A stretch of 64,000 bases of DNA from Undibacterium hunanense (GTDB taxonomy: Bacteria; Pseudomonadota; Gammaproteobacteria; Burkholderiales; Burkholderiaceae_D): positions 1 through 64,000 of the forward strand of contig NZ_JACOGF010000006.1 in NCBI RefSeq assembly GCF_014284335.1, given 5' to 3'. A model generated the notes under the pieces. That model was not told where the DNA came from, searched no databases, and saw only the letters and a list, made by a program, of their open reading frames with translations. The first letter of the stretch is position 1. The number at the start of each line of letters is the position of its first letter. The translations under genes were made by a program, and so were the position numbers. Of this stretch, positions 34,670 through 42,577 are shown piece by piece.

Positions 34670-36820
34670 TTAGAAATCCACCCTGACATTCACACTGGCA
34701 GTACGTGGCGAACCGACGTTCAAATAGTTTTCCTGATAATAGGTCCAATATTTGCGGTTGGCGATATTGGAAATATTGGCGCGTACGCTGACCATTTTCC
34801 CACCTATTCTTGCACGGTAATTCAAACCCGCGTCAAACAGACCATAGGAAGACAGGGTATGTACATTCGCCGCATCCATAGGCAATTCGCCAAGATACTG
34901 GGCACCTGCGTGCAGGGCCAGGCCTGGCAGGGCTTCTGGTCGCCAGGTCATTTGTATTGACACCTGTTTTCTTGGTGCGCCAACGGCACGCTTGCCGGTG
35001 ACGGCAGCGGCTGCATCTTTTAACGTGGCATCCAATATCATGATGCCGCCTTCTATCGACAAGTTTTTCGCTGCCTGCACGACACTGTTGACTTCCAGCC
35101 CCTGATACAGGGTTCTGCCATCCAGCACAAAATAATTTGCGCTGTTGGTATATTGTGCCGCACGTTCTATGCGGAACAAAGCAGCACTGCCATTCCAGAA
35201 ACTGCGTTCGGTTTTGATACCAAATTCAAGTTGCTTGCTTTTCAGCGGTGCAAATGTCTGATTGGCATTAACGGTCGAAGCCGGTGCGCTGGCGCTTTGC
35301 TCCAGCGCTTCTACATAGCTGCCATAGACGGTGGTATCGACAGCAGGCTTGTACATCAGCGCCAGCGTTGGCGTGGTTTTATTGGCCGGGTAGTTCGCTG
35401 CTTCCGTGTTTTTTGTAGTGTAGGCGATGTCTTTGAATTTGGTATAACGCAATCCGGCCAGGACAGACCAGTCATCCGTCAGCTTGATGGTATCGCTGGC
35501 AAACACGGCATCCTGATTGGTTTTTTCATCCTGATAAATACCGCCGCTATAGTTGACTGAGGCAACTGAAATGATGGTTGGTGAATACAGATTACCTGTG
35601 CTCAAGTAGGTCTTGGGAGTAACGACAGAAGATGTCGACGTCAGCTCTTGTGTCATCGCTCCGGCGATCAACTGATGTTGCAGAGCGCCAGTCGTAAATT
35701 TCCCTTCCAGTCCCACTTGTACCTGGGAAAACTTATACGCATGGTATTCAGACGTAACCCTGTCGCGGTAGTTGCCGCTGTCACTGCTGATGTAGTACTG
35801 ATCTTTTTTGTAGATACGGGTAGAGTCTGAACCACGATAAGAAGCGCTGGCAATCCAGCCTGGAGTGAACTGGTAATCCAGGCCCAGAGTCATCAATTTG
35901 TATTCAACATCATTGCCTGCACCATCGCTGTTGAGTCTGGTGCTGCCATCAATAGGCTGCGGCAAGGCAAACGCAGGGCTGGTGACGATATCTGTACCAC
36001 CTACAGTTTTGCGTTTTTGATAGATGCCATTCAAACTCAGCACCAGATCCCGGGTCAGGCGCCAGTCCAGATTCAAACCAGCCGCGTTGCGGTTGACCGA
36101 GCCACTTTCTTCGGCAACGCCACCATCTTCATGCAACATATTCAGACGGTAACCAAAACGCTCATCTTCACCCACACGACCACCTGCATCGATATGTTCC
36201 TTGATGGCACCACCTTGCTGGTAACCCAGTGCTGCACTAAAACTTTTTTCTGTCGTTGGGCGCTTGCTCACATAATTGATGATCCCGCCTGGTGAGCCAA
36301 AGCCATACATGAAGCCTGACAGGCCTTTCATGGCTTCTATGCTTTCAAACATTTCCAGTGGCATTTCTGTGCCACGATTGATATTGGCCAGGCCATCAAT
36401 TTTGTAGCCGTTCAAATCATCCAGGCGCAAGCCGCGCATTTGTATGGTAGCCGGATGCGTACTGATAGGCGGGCTGATGGCAGTGACTGAAGCATCGTAT
36501 TTCATGACTTCAGAAATACTGGTGGCCAACCTGTCTTCGATTTCATCGCTGCTCACGGCTTTGGTCGAAAACGGCGTGTCCAGTTCTGACCGGCGTCCCA
36601 GCGCACCGGTGCTGACCTTGTCGCTGAGTTTCTTTTTTTCTACCGTAGCCTTGATCACCACTTGTGACAATGGCGCACTGTCACCAGCAGCCGCTTCAGC
36701 GCTGGCTTCTGTTGCAGCAAATACGGTAGTCGTATTAAAGGCAGTGGCGCACAGGCCGGCAGCCAGAAAAGCCTTGTGCAGTTTGGTCAGACGTAAAGAA
36801 GCAGGAAAATTCAGGTGCAT
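34670..36820 (-). CDS. TonB-dependent siderophore-type receptor
   Basis: A 716-residue outer-membrane receptor. Start MHLNFPASLR (36820) is chosen over an upstream in-frame ATG (36853) because a proper signal peptide follows (LAAGLCATAFNTTTVFAA). The plug domain (about 70-200) includes TIQMRGLRLDDLNGYKIDGL and ESIEAMKGLSGFMYGFGSPGGIINYVSKRP. The 22-stranded barrel ends with the outer-membrane signature aromatic VNVRVDF. It matches the TonB-siderophore family, though the ligand could be another metal chelate or a phosphate ester. A palindrome lies 137 bases upstream. Confidence 0.87.
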   Translation of the reverse strand: MHLNFPASLRLTKLHKAFLAAGLCATAFNTTTVFAATEASAEAAAGDSAPLSQVVIKATVEKKKLSDKVSTGALGRRSELDTPFSTKAVSSDEIEDRLATSISEVMKYDASVTAISPPISTHPATIQMRGLRLDDLNGYKIDGLANINRGTEMPLEMFESIEAMKGLSGFMYGFGSPGGIINYVSKRPTTEKSFSAALGYQQGGAIKEHIDAGGRVGEDERFGYRLNMLHEDGGVAEESGSVNRNAAGLNLDWRLTRDLVLSLNGIYQKRKTVGGTDIVTSPAFALPQPIDGSTRLNSDGAGNDVEYKLMTLGLDYQFTPGWIASASYRGSDSTRIYKKDQYYISSDSGNYRDRVTSEYHAYKFSQVQVGLEGKFTTGALQHQLIAGAMTQELTSTSSVVTPKTYLSTGNLYSPTIISVASVNYSGGIYQDEKTNQDAVFASDTIKLTDDWSVLAGLRYTKFKDIAYTTKNTEAANYPANKTTPTLALMYKPAVDTTVYGSYVEALEQSASAPASTVNANQTFAPLKSKQLEFGIKTERSFWNGSAALFRIERAAQYTNSANYFVLDGRTLYQGLEVNSVVQAAKNLSIEGGIMILDATLKDAAAAVTGKRAVGAPRKQVSIQMTWRPEALPGLALHAGAQYLGELPMDAANVHTLSSYGLFDAGLNYRARIGGKMVSVRANISNIANRKYWTYYQENYLNVGSPRTASVNVRVDF

Positions 36821-36956
36821 AAAAAATCTCAAAAGTAGTAAAAGCAAAACCAAAGCCTGAAAGCAACAAAAAATATTGCTCCCACATTTGCCTTAAGGGA
36901 AATGTCTGGCTGGATGTCTGGTTCGAGACCTGCGCAAGAAATGCTGTTTGTGGCTA

Positions 36957-36981
36957 TTCATGATTAATAAAATTACATGAA
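36957..36981. promoter_or_regulatory. Palindrome upstream of the TonB-dependent receptor
   Basis: TTCATG (36957-36962) and CATGAA (36976-36981) frame an A+T-rich centre that is itself partly symmetric (ATTAAT...ATTA). Its length and A+T-richness resemble an operator. It is only a poor match to the Fur consensus, so Fur control is not claimed. The rest of the 444-bp gap (36821-37264) shows nothing else except the grxD promoter. Confidence 0.3.
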
Positions 36982-37204
36982 TCCAGCCGTCATTTCTTGT
37001 CCTGAAATACACGGAATTTGCGCCTGCCTCCAGGGAAGCGCAATGATATTGTTTGAATATGACGGGGCAATGACCCTTGCCGGGTTGTGAATAAGCGCAA
37101 CATAACCGCAACAACGAGGCTGGCTCGAAGTGGCACGGGCAACGAAATATTATCTGATTGAACACTTTTCCCATTGAAAAGCGCCAGAGCCTGAGCGCAT
37201 AGCG

Positions 37205-37234
37205 GCGACAATGAATTGGGCTTTCCTCTATAAT
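37205..37234 (+). promoter_or_regulatory. Sigma-70 promoter of grxD
   Basis: A perfect -10 TATAAT (37229-37234) with a -35 GCGACA (4 of 6 matches) 18 bases upstream. The ribosome site AAAGGA lies just before the ATG at 37265. Confidence 0.6.
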
Positions 37235-37264
37235 GAGAACATTCGTTATTAAAGGAAAATAGCC

Positions 37265-37576
37265 ATGAGCGACGTACAAAGCTGGATCAAAGAAACCGTC
37301 ACAGGAAACCCTGTCGTTTTATTCATGAAAGGAACTGCCCAGTTCCCACAATGCGGCTTCTCTGGCCGCGCGGTGCAATTGCTGAAAGCCAGTGGCGTGG
37401 AAAACCTGGTCACCATCAATGTGCTGGAAGACCCGGAAGTACGTCAGGGCGTCAAGGATTATTCCAACTGGCCTACCGTTCCCCAACTGTATATCAAGGG
37501 TGAATTTGTCGGCGGTTCTGACATCATGAATGAAATGTTTGAAAGCGGCGAACTGCAAGCCCTGTTGAAAGACTAA
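37265..37576 (+). CDS. grxD: Monothiol glutaredoxin GrxD (Grx4)
   Basis: A 103-residue CGFS-type glutaredoxin with active site PQCGFSG (Cys30), glutathione-binding [19 protein letters not shown] and the conserved MKGT near residue 21. These proteins bind and deliver [2Fe-2S] clusters, with BolA partners, rather than reducing disulfides. It lies 7 bases upstream of ubiX, so the two are probably co-transcribed; this pairing is common in Betaproteobacteria. Confidence 0.96.
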   Translation: MSDVQSWIKETVTGNPVVLFMKGTAQFPQCGFSGRAVQLLKASGVENLVTINVLEDPEVRQGVKDYSNWPTVPQLYIKGEFVGGSDIMNEMFESGELQALLKD

Positions 37577-37583
37577 GACAGGC

Positions 37584-38177
37584 ATGACTGCACCTGCCGT
37601 CTCCAAGCGCCTGATTGTTGCCATTACCGGAGCGACAGGCGCTGTCTATGGTGTACGGCTGTTGCAGGTCTTGCGTCACATTCCCGGTGTAGAAAGTCAT
37701 TTGCTGATTTCAGAAGCGGGTGTACTGAATCTGCATCAGGAAATGGACATGAAACGCAAGAATGTCGAAGCCCTGGCTGATGTTGTCCACAATGTGCGCG
37801 ATGTCGGTGCCAGCATTGCCAGCGGTTCGTTTTTATCCGATGGCATGGTGATTGCACCCTGTTCGATGAAAACCCTGGCAGCCGTAGCACATGGCTTGTC
37901 TGATAATCTGATCACCCGCGCTGCCGATGTGGTCCTGAAAGAACGCCGCCGTCTGGTCCTGATGGTGCGTGAAACCCCTTTCAATCTGGCCCACCTGCGC
38001 AATATGACGGCCGTAACTGAAATGGGTGGCATCATCTTCCCGCCCCTACCCGGTTTTTACCACCGTCCGCAATCCATAGACGAGATGGTTGACCACACCA
38101 TTGGCCGCGTACTCGACATGTTTGCCCTGCCGCATACGCTGACGCCACGCTGGCAAGGCATCAAGGAAAACACTTAG
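37584..38177 (+). CDS. ubiX: UbiX flavin prenyltransferase
   Basis: A 197-residue enzyme that prenylates FMN to make the cofactor used by the UbiD decarboxylase in ubiquinone synthesis. It shows the UbiX flavin-binding start VAITGATGAVYGVRLLQVL, the SGSFLSDGMVIAPCSMKTLA segment, ALADNL-like HGLSDNLITRAADVVLKERR and MGGIIFPPLPGFY. It follows grxD closely. ubiD itself is not in the window. Confidence 0.95.
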   Translation: MTAPAVSKRLIVAITGATGAVYGVRLLQVLRHIPGVESHLLISEAGVLNLHQEMDMKRKNVEALADVVHNVRDVGASIASGSFLSDGMVIAPCSMKTLAAVAHGLSDNLITRAADVVLKERRRLVLMVRETPFNLAHLRNMTAVTEMGGIIFPPLPGFYHRPQSIDEMVDHTIGRVLDMFALPHTLTPRWQGIKENT

Positions 38178-38218
38178 CAAGCGCACAGCATACGTGTGTG
38201 CAACATGTACACACATGC

Positions 38219-38252
38219 CTGTCATGGCTGCGTCACAAGCCCGTAGTACATT
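38219..38252 (+). promoter_or_regulatory. Pho box and -10 before the phytase-like esterase gene
   Basis: CTGTCATGGCTGCGTCAC (38219-38236) contains a perfect PhoB half-site, then a second one 11 bases on; together they match 12 of 14 core positions. A -10 candidate TACATT (38247-38252) follows 10 bases later, as at phoD. The gene downstream belongs to a phytase-associated family, which fits phosphate control. Confidence 0.6.
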
Positions 38253-38296
38253 CGCGGAAAACTTTTTCCACGCAATTTACTACGAGGTCCACTCCA

Positions 38297-40384
38297 ATGA
38301 AACAACCCAAGGAAAACCTGTTGCCGGGCAGCATGGCTGCAGCGGTGTTTACAGCCGTATTCTTAACTGCCTGTGGTGGCAGCAACAATACTACCGTTAC
38401 ACCTACCCCTGTTCCTGTGAGTGGTGTGTTTCTGGATGCGACAGTCGAGGGTCTGGATTATTCCATATCTGGTAGCAGCAAACTCAGCACATCCAGCACT
38501 GGCGGCTTCAACTGTAATGCAGGCGATACCGTGGCATTTTCTGTAGGTGGTGTCGCCCTTGGTTCTGCCCCTTGTGCGGCCATGGTCACGCCACTGAACC
38601 TGGCCAACTCCAGCAACGTCAAGGATGACAGTGTAGTCAACCGTCTGCTGTTCCTGCAATTGTTGGATGAAGACAATGATGTTGCCACCGGCATCAAGAT
38701 TCCTGCTACAGTAAAGACTGCACTCGCCAGCCAGACCCTGGATTTCACTGCCACTGCGGCCAACTTCAATACCGCAATGACTAACCTGCTGGCCAAGCTG
38801 CCTGCGAATTACCAGAAGCTCACCGTGGATGCAGATCGCCGCACCTTGGTACGTGAACATTTTGAAGACACCATGGCATCCAAACTGGGTACACCTGTTG
38901 TTGATACAGTCACGCAAACCAATGCCCTGGGCACGGTCAGCGCCAGCGTCACGCGTTATCAGGTGCAGGCTGCCGACAATTTCTTTGTACCGTATGAAGG
39001 CACGAATGCTGCTGTCAAGGCCGAATTCCCCAAAGGCTTTTTGCCATCCTATGGTTCTGGCCTGACTTTCAAGGGCAAGGCCGCTGATGGCTCACTGGAA
39101 TTTTATGGCATCACCGACCGTGGTCCGAATGGTGATGGCCCCAAAGTACCGAATTCTGTCGTGACTGCTGGCGCAACAGGCACCAGCGATGCCAAGTTTT
39201 TTCCATCTCCCAGCTTTACGCCATCATTTGGCCTGATCAGCATAGGCAAGGATGGTGCAATCCTGAAATCCAGTACGCCTATCAAGTTCAGTAGCACCAT
39301 CAATTCTTCCGGCCTGTCTATCGCTCCGGGCAAGCTGGGTTCTTCTGCCGAAGTACCACTGAATGATGCTGCCAAATTTGACGCCAGCAGCAAAACCACG
39401 TTCAGCGACTATGGCCTGGATACCGAATCCATCGTCTATGATGCAGCACGTGGTGTGGTCTGGGTGTCGGACGAATACGGTCCTTTTATACTGAAAATAG
39501 ATATTGCCACTGGCATCATCCTGAAAAAATACCAGCCAGGCACAGGTGCCGCCGACCTGCCGGCAGTTTTGCTGAAACGCCGTGCCAATCGCGGCATGGA
39601 AGGCCTGTCGCTGGAAGTTGCTACCGGCAAGCTGAATGGATTTGTACAAAGCCCGCTGGATGACGGCAAGGCAAATTACATCGTCCCCGGTGCCACCGTG
39701 GCTACCAGCGAAAGCATCAAGGACTATGCCAAGTTCAACCGCTGGGTAGAGTTTGATCCGACCACAGAAAAAACCAAGCTGTATGCCTACCCTATCGACA
39801 GCACGCAATACACCGCAGGCAAGACCGGCAATGCCAAACTGGGTGATATGGTATCGCTGGGCAATGGCAAATTCATCGTCATCGAACAGGGTACAGGCCC
39901 GGACGGCAAGGCGTTCAACAAACTGATGCTGGTGCAAGTACCAGGCAATGCCACCGACATCGCCAACATGAGCAGCGATCTGGAAAAGAGCAGCATGACA
40001 GGTGCAGCAGTCAATGGTGTCAATTATGCTGATATCGTCTTGCTCAAGAAAACCCAGTTGTTTGATCTGAACAATGCAGGCTGGCTGGCAGAAAAAGCCG
40101 AAGGTCTGGCACTGGTCGATGAAAACACCCTGGCGCTGACGAATGACGATGACTTTGGCATGAAGACCGTAATCCTTGACCCTAGCGGTGCCATTGTGGT
40201 TGGTGCGGATGTCACCAAGTGTACAGTAGACGCCAATGGTGCCATGACGACGACAGCTGGGGTGCTGGGCTGTACCGCAGGCAATACCATGCGCGTTGCC
40301 CGTGGTGCTGATACCGAACGTCCTAACCGTATCTGGCTGTTCAAGTTCAGCAAGAAACTGGCTGACTTTAATATCCCTTCCTGA
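38297..40384 (+). CDS. Esterase-like activity of phytase family lipoprotein
   Basis: A 695-residue lipoprotein. Start MKQPKENLL (38297) has GAGG 9 bases before it, and the lipobox VFLTACGGS follows. Residues about 40-215 form an unassigned N-terminal domain beginning VSGVFLDATVEGLDYSISG. The C-terminal 450 residues match the phytase-like esterase family: LTFKGKAADGSLEFYGITDRGPNGDGP, GLDTESIVYDAARGVVWVSDEYGPFILKID, RANRGMEGLSLEV and AEGLALVDENTLALTNDDDF. These are expected to form a beta-propeller with phosphoesterase activity. With the Pho box, a role in phosphate scavenging is likely. Confidence 0.8.
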   Translation: MKQPKENLLPGSMAAAVFTAVFLTACGGSNNTTVTPTPVPVSGVFLDATVEGLDYSISGSSKLSTSSTGGFNCNAGDTVAFSVGGVALGSAPCAAMVTPLNLANSSNVKDDSVVNRLLFLQLLDEDNDVATGIKIPATVKTALASQTLDFTATAANFNTAMTNLLAKLPANYQKLTVDADRRTLVREHFEDTMASKLGTPVVDTVTQTNALGTVSASVTRYQVQAADNFFVPYEGTNAAVKAEFPKGFLPSYGSGLTFKGKAADGSLEFYGITDRGPNGDGPKVPNSVVTAGATGTSDAKFFPSPSFTPSFGLISIGKDGAILKSSTPIKFSSTINSSGLSIAPGKLGSSAEVPLNDAAKFDASSKTTFSDYGLDTESIVYDAARGVVWVSDEYGPFILKIDIATGIILKKYQPGTGAADLPAVLLKRRANRGMEGLSLEVATGKLNGFVQSPLDDGKANYIVPGATVATSESIKDYAKFNRWVEFDPTTEKTKLYAYPIDSTQYTAGKTGNAKLGDMVSLGNGKFIVIEQGTGPDGKAFNKLMLVQVPGNATDIANMSSDLEKSSMTGAAVNGVNYADIVLLKKTQLFDLNNAGWLAEKAEGLALVDENTLALTNDDDFGMKTVILDPSGAIVVGADVTKCTVDANGAMTTTAGVLGCTAGNTMRVARGADTERPNRIWLFKFSKKLADFNIPS

Positions 40385-40399
40385 TATTGTCTTGCCGAT

Positions 40400-40439
40400 A
40401 AAAAGCCGCTGTGAGTGATAGAACTCACAGCGGCTTTTT
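40400..40439. terminator. Bidirectional terminator, esterase gene / LysR gene
   Basis: GCCGCTGTGAGT (40405-40416) pairs perfectly with ACTCACAGCGGC (40423-40434), preceded by A5 and followed by T5. It ends the esterase gene on the plus strand and the LysR gene (stop at 40439) on the minus strand. Confidence 0.93.
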
Positions 40440-41335
40440 CAATTCAATACCATCTCTTGCGACAGATACGAATACACCGCAGAAACTCTGCGCAAATGTC
40501 TGGCCTCGGTATGCGTGAGCAGCCACAGCTCGGTCTGACATTCATCCAGCACATCCGTCAGTTGCAGCAAATCCTTGCGACCTTGAGCAAGAAATAGCGG
40601 CAAGATACCCAGCCCCAAACCCTGCCCCACCAGTTCCGCCACGGTGAGTATGCTATTGACTTTGTAGGTCGCCTGCAGCTTTGGGAAGTGTTTCTTGCGC
40701 CATAGCACCGAAGGATGTTCAGGCAAGGCATCGTCAGGCGCTATCCAGTGATGACGCTGGGCGACATCGGCATCAAAGTGCTTTATCTTAGTGGTCTTGC
40801 CTGCATACAAGGCCACCCGTATCGGCCCCAGATGCTTGCCTATCAAATGCTGTGGCGGCCGCTTGCTGGCCCGTATCGCAATGTCGGCATCACGCCTGGT
40901 CAGGCTGGCGAGTTCATTGCCTGCATGCAGGTCCAGGCTCAAGAGGGGATGCCGCAGTTGCAAGGGCCTCAAGACGGGTGCCAGCAAGCCATGCAGTATG
41001 GTATCTGTCGTCGTGATACGCACGGCTCCTGCTACCTGGTCTGGCTGCATTTGCATGGCTGAACGGGCAGCTTCGAGTTGCGCTTCCATCTGCTCAGCAT
41101 GCACCGCCAGTTCCTGCGCCAGCTCATTGGCCTGATAACCTGTGCGCGAGCGCTCAAACAGACGTTGTCCCAGACCTTTTTCCAGTTTTTGTATGCTGCG
41201 GAATACGGTGGAAGCATCCAGGGCCAGGCGCTCACCAGCCTCTGCCAGTTTGCCGGTACGCACCAGCGCCAGAACTATTTCCAGATCAGTAGCAGTTAAT
41301 CTGTAATTCAGTCTGTATTGTGTTTTTGCATTCAT
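40439..41335 (-). CDS. LysR-family transcription regulator
   Basis: A 298-residue regulator with an N-terminal winged helix-turn-helix (LEIVLALVRTGKLAEAGERLALDASTVFRSIQKLEKGLGQRLFERS) and a C-terminal effector domain (VRITTTDTILHGLLAPVLRPLQ, ELVGQGLGLGILPLFLAQG). It is divergent from a DoxX gene across 77 bases, the usual layout for a LysR regulator and its target. The gap holds a small palindrome TAGCT-CC-AGCTA at about 41385. The inducer is unknown. Confidence 0.9.
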   Translation of the reverse strand: MNAKTQYRLNYRLTATDLEIVLALVRTGKLAEAGERLALDASTVFRSIQKLEKGLGQRLFERSRTGYQANELAQELAVHAEQMEAQLEAARSAMQMQPDQVAGAVRITTTDTILHGLLAPVLRPLQLRHPLLSLDLHAGNELASLTRRDADIAIRASKRPPQHLIGKHLGPIRVALYAGKTTKIKHFDADVAQRHHWIAPDDALPEHPSVLWRKKHFPKLQATYKVNSILTVAELVGQGLGLGILPLFLAQGRKDLLQLTDVLDECQTELWLLTHTEARHLRRVSAVYSYLSQEMVLN

Positions 41336-41412
41336 AGTTTGCCCCGTTGCCTATTTTCATTGCAAATTCGAAATCATATAGTAGCTCCAGCTATCACTTT
41401 TTGGAGAATAAA

Positions 41413-41841
41413 ATGACTCACTCAAATCCCTCTACCTACCAAGGCAGCAATGCCTACGGTATCACCCTGTTACGCATCAGTCTGGGCACTATGTGGATAG
41501 CCCATGCCTTGCTGAAACTGCTGGTGTTTACCCTGCCTGGTACGGCGCAGTTTTTTGTCAGCATAGGTTATCCGGGCTTTCTCGCTTACCCCGTATTTGC
41601 ACTGGAATTGCTGGGTGGCGTGGCACTGGTACTCGGCATCTACAGCCGCCAGGTTGCGCTGGCACTGGTGCCTGTCATGGCGGTTGCCGCGACTGTGCAT
41701 TTTGGCAATGGCTGGGTGCATACCAGCCCTGACGGTGGCTGGGAATATCCGGTATTTCTGATCGCAACTTCAGTCGCCGTCTGGTTACTGGGTGATGGTG
41801 CCTTTGCCTTGCGCCGCAGCTCCCGCTTTTCACTGGCATAA
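41413..41841 (+). CDS. DoxX-family membrane protein
   Basis: A 142-residue protein with four predicted membrane helices: GITLLRISLGTMWIAHALLK, FLAYPVFALELLGGVALVLG, VALALVPVMAVAATVHF and PVFLIATSVAVWLLG. Start 41413 has TTGGAGA 7 bases before; an in-frame ATG at 41347 lies in the regulator gap and is unlikely. DoxX proteins are linked to redox stress and thiol balance. The GST gene follows 14 bases on, so the pair probably forms an electrophile/oxidative-stress operon under the LysR regulator. Confidence 0.87.
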   Translation: MTHSNPSTYQGSNAYGITLLRISLGTMWIAHALLKLLVFTLPGTAQFFVSIGYPGFLAYPVFALELLGGVALVLGIYSRQVALALVPVMAVAATVHFGNGWVHTSPDGGWEYPVFLIATSVAVWLLGDGAFALRRSSRFSLA

Positions 41842-41855
41842 GGAAAGGAAAAATC

Positions 41856-42518
41856 ATGCGTAGCAAATATACCCTGATCAGCCACCAGCTTTGCCCTTAC
41901 GTGCAACGTGCGGCAATTACTCTGACCGAGAAAGGTCTTGATTTCGATCGTGTGGACATAGACCTGGCCAACAAGCCTGACTGGTTCCTGCAAGTATCGC
42001 CACTGGGCAAAACACCTGTATTGCTGGTGGATGGGCAAGTCATCTTTGAATCAGCAGTCATTTGCGAATACCTGGATGAAACCACGCCACACCGCCTGCA
42101 TCCGCAAGCAGCACTGGAAAGAGCACAACACCGTGCATGGATAGAGTTTGCCTCGGCCACCCTGAATAGCATAGGCGGCTTTTACAATGCCCCGGATAAG
42201 CAGGCACTGAATACCAAAGTCACGGAATTAAAAACGAAATTTGCGCAACTTGAAAAACACCCAGGCGATGGTCCTTATTTTTCAGGTGAGAATTTCAGCC
42301 TGGTGGATGCTGCATTTGCACCCGTTTTCCGCTATTTTGAGGTGTTTGAACAGATAGCAGATTTTGGATTTTTTACTGATCTTCCTCAGATCCGGGCATG
42401 GCGGCAGGCTCTGCAGGCACGGGTTTCAGTACAGACCGCAGTCAGTGAAGATTATCCTGCTTTACTAAGTGCTTTCCTGCGTGCACGTCATTCTGCCTTA
42501 TCGGCCCTGATGCAATAA
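41856..42518 (+). CDS. Glutathione S-transferase family protein
   Basis: A 220-residue cytosolic protein with a thioredoxin-like N-terminal domain. CPYVQRA near residue 13 suggests a Cys-type (omega/lambda-like) active site, and KTPVLLVDGQVIFESAVICEYL supplies the cis-Pro and the ES glutathione contact. The all-helical C-terminal domain has FSLVDAAFAPVFRYF. Probably a glutathione-dependent thiol transferase or reductase. Co-transcribed with doxX. Confidence 0.88.
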   Translation: MRSKYTLISHQLCPYVQRAAITLTEKGLDFDRVDIDLANKPDWFLQVSPLGKTPVLLVDGQVIFESAVICEYLDETTPHRLHPQAALERAQHRAWIEFASATLNSIGGFYNAPDKQALNTKVTELKTKFAQLEKHPGDGPYFSGENFSLVDAAFAPVFRYFEVFEQIADFGFFTDLPQIRAWRQALQARVSVQTAVSEDYPALLSAFLRARHSALSALMQ

Positions 42519-42520
42519 AA

Positions 42521-42548
42521 AAACGGTGCAGACTTTTCTGCACCGTTT
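42521..42548. terminator. Bidirectional terminator, GST gene / peptidase gene
   Basis: AAACGGTGCAG (42521-42531) pairs perfectly with CTGCACCGTTT (42538-42548) around a 6-base loop. A run of A precedes and TCTTATT follows the stem. Confidence 0.85.
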
Positions 42549-42577
42549 CTTATTGTTTTTGATGGCGGATTAAAGAA

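Noticed and set aside
36957..36981. Fur box before the TonB-dependent receptor
   Set aside because: The palindrome matches the Fur consensus poorly when aligned as 7-1-7 repeats; kept only as an unassigned operator candidate.
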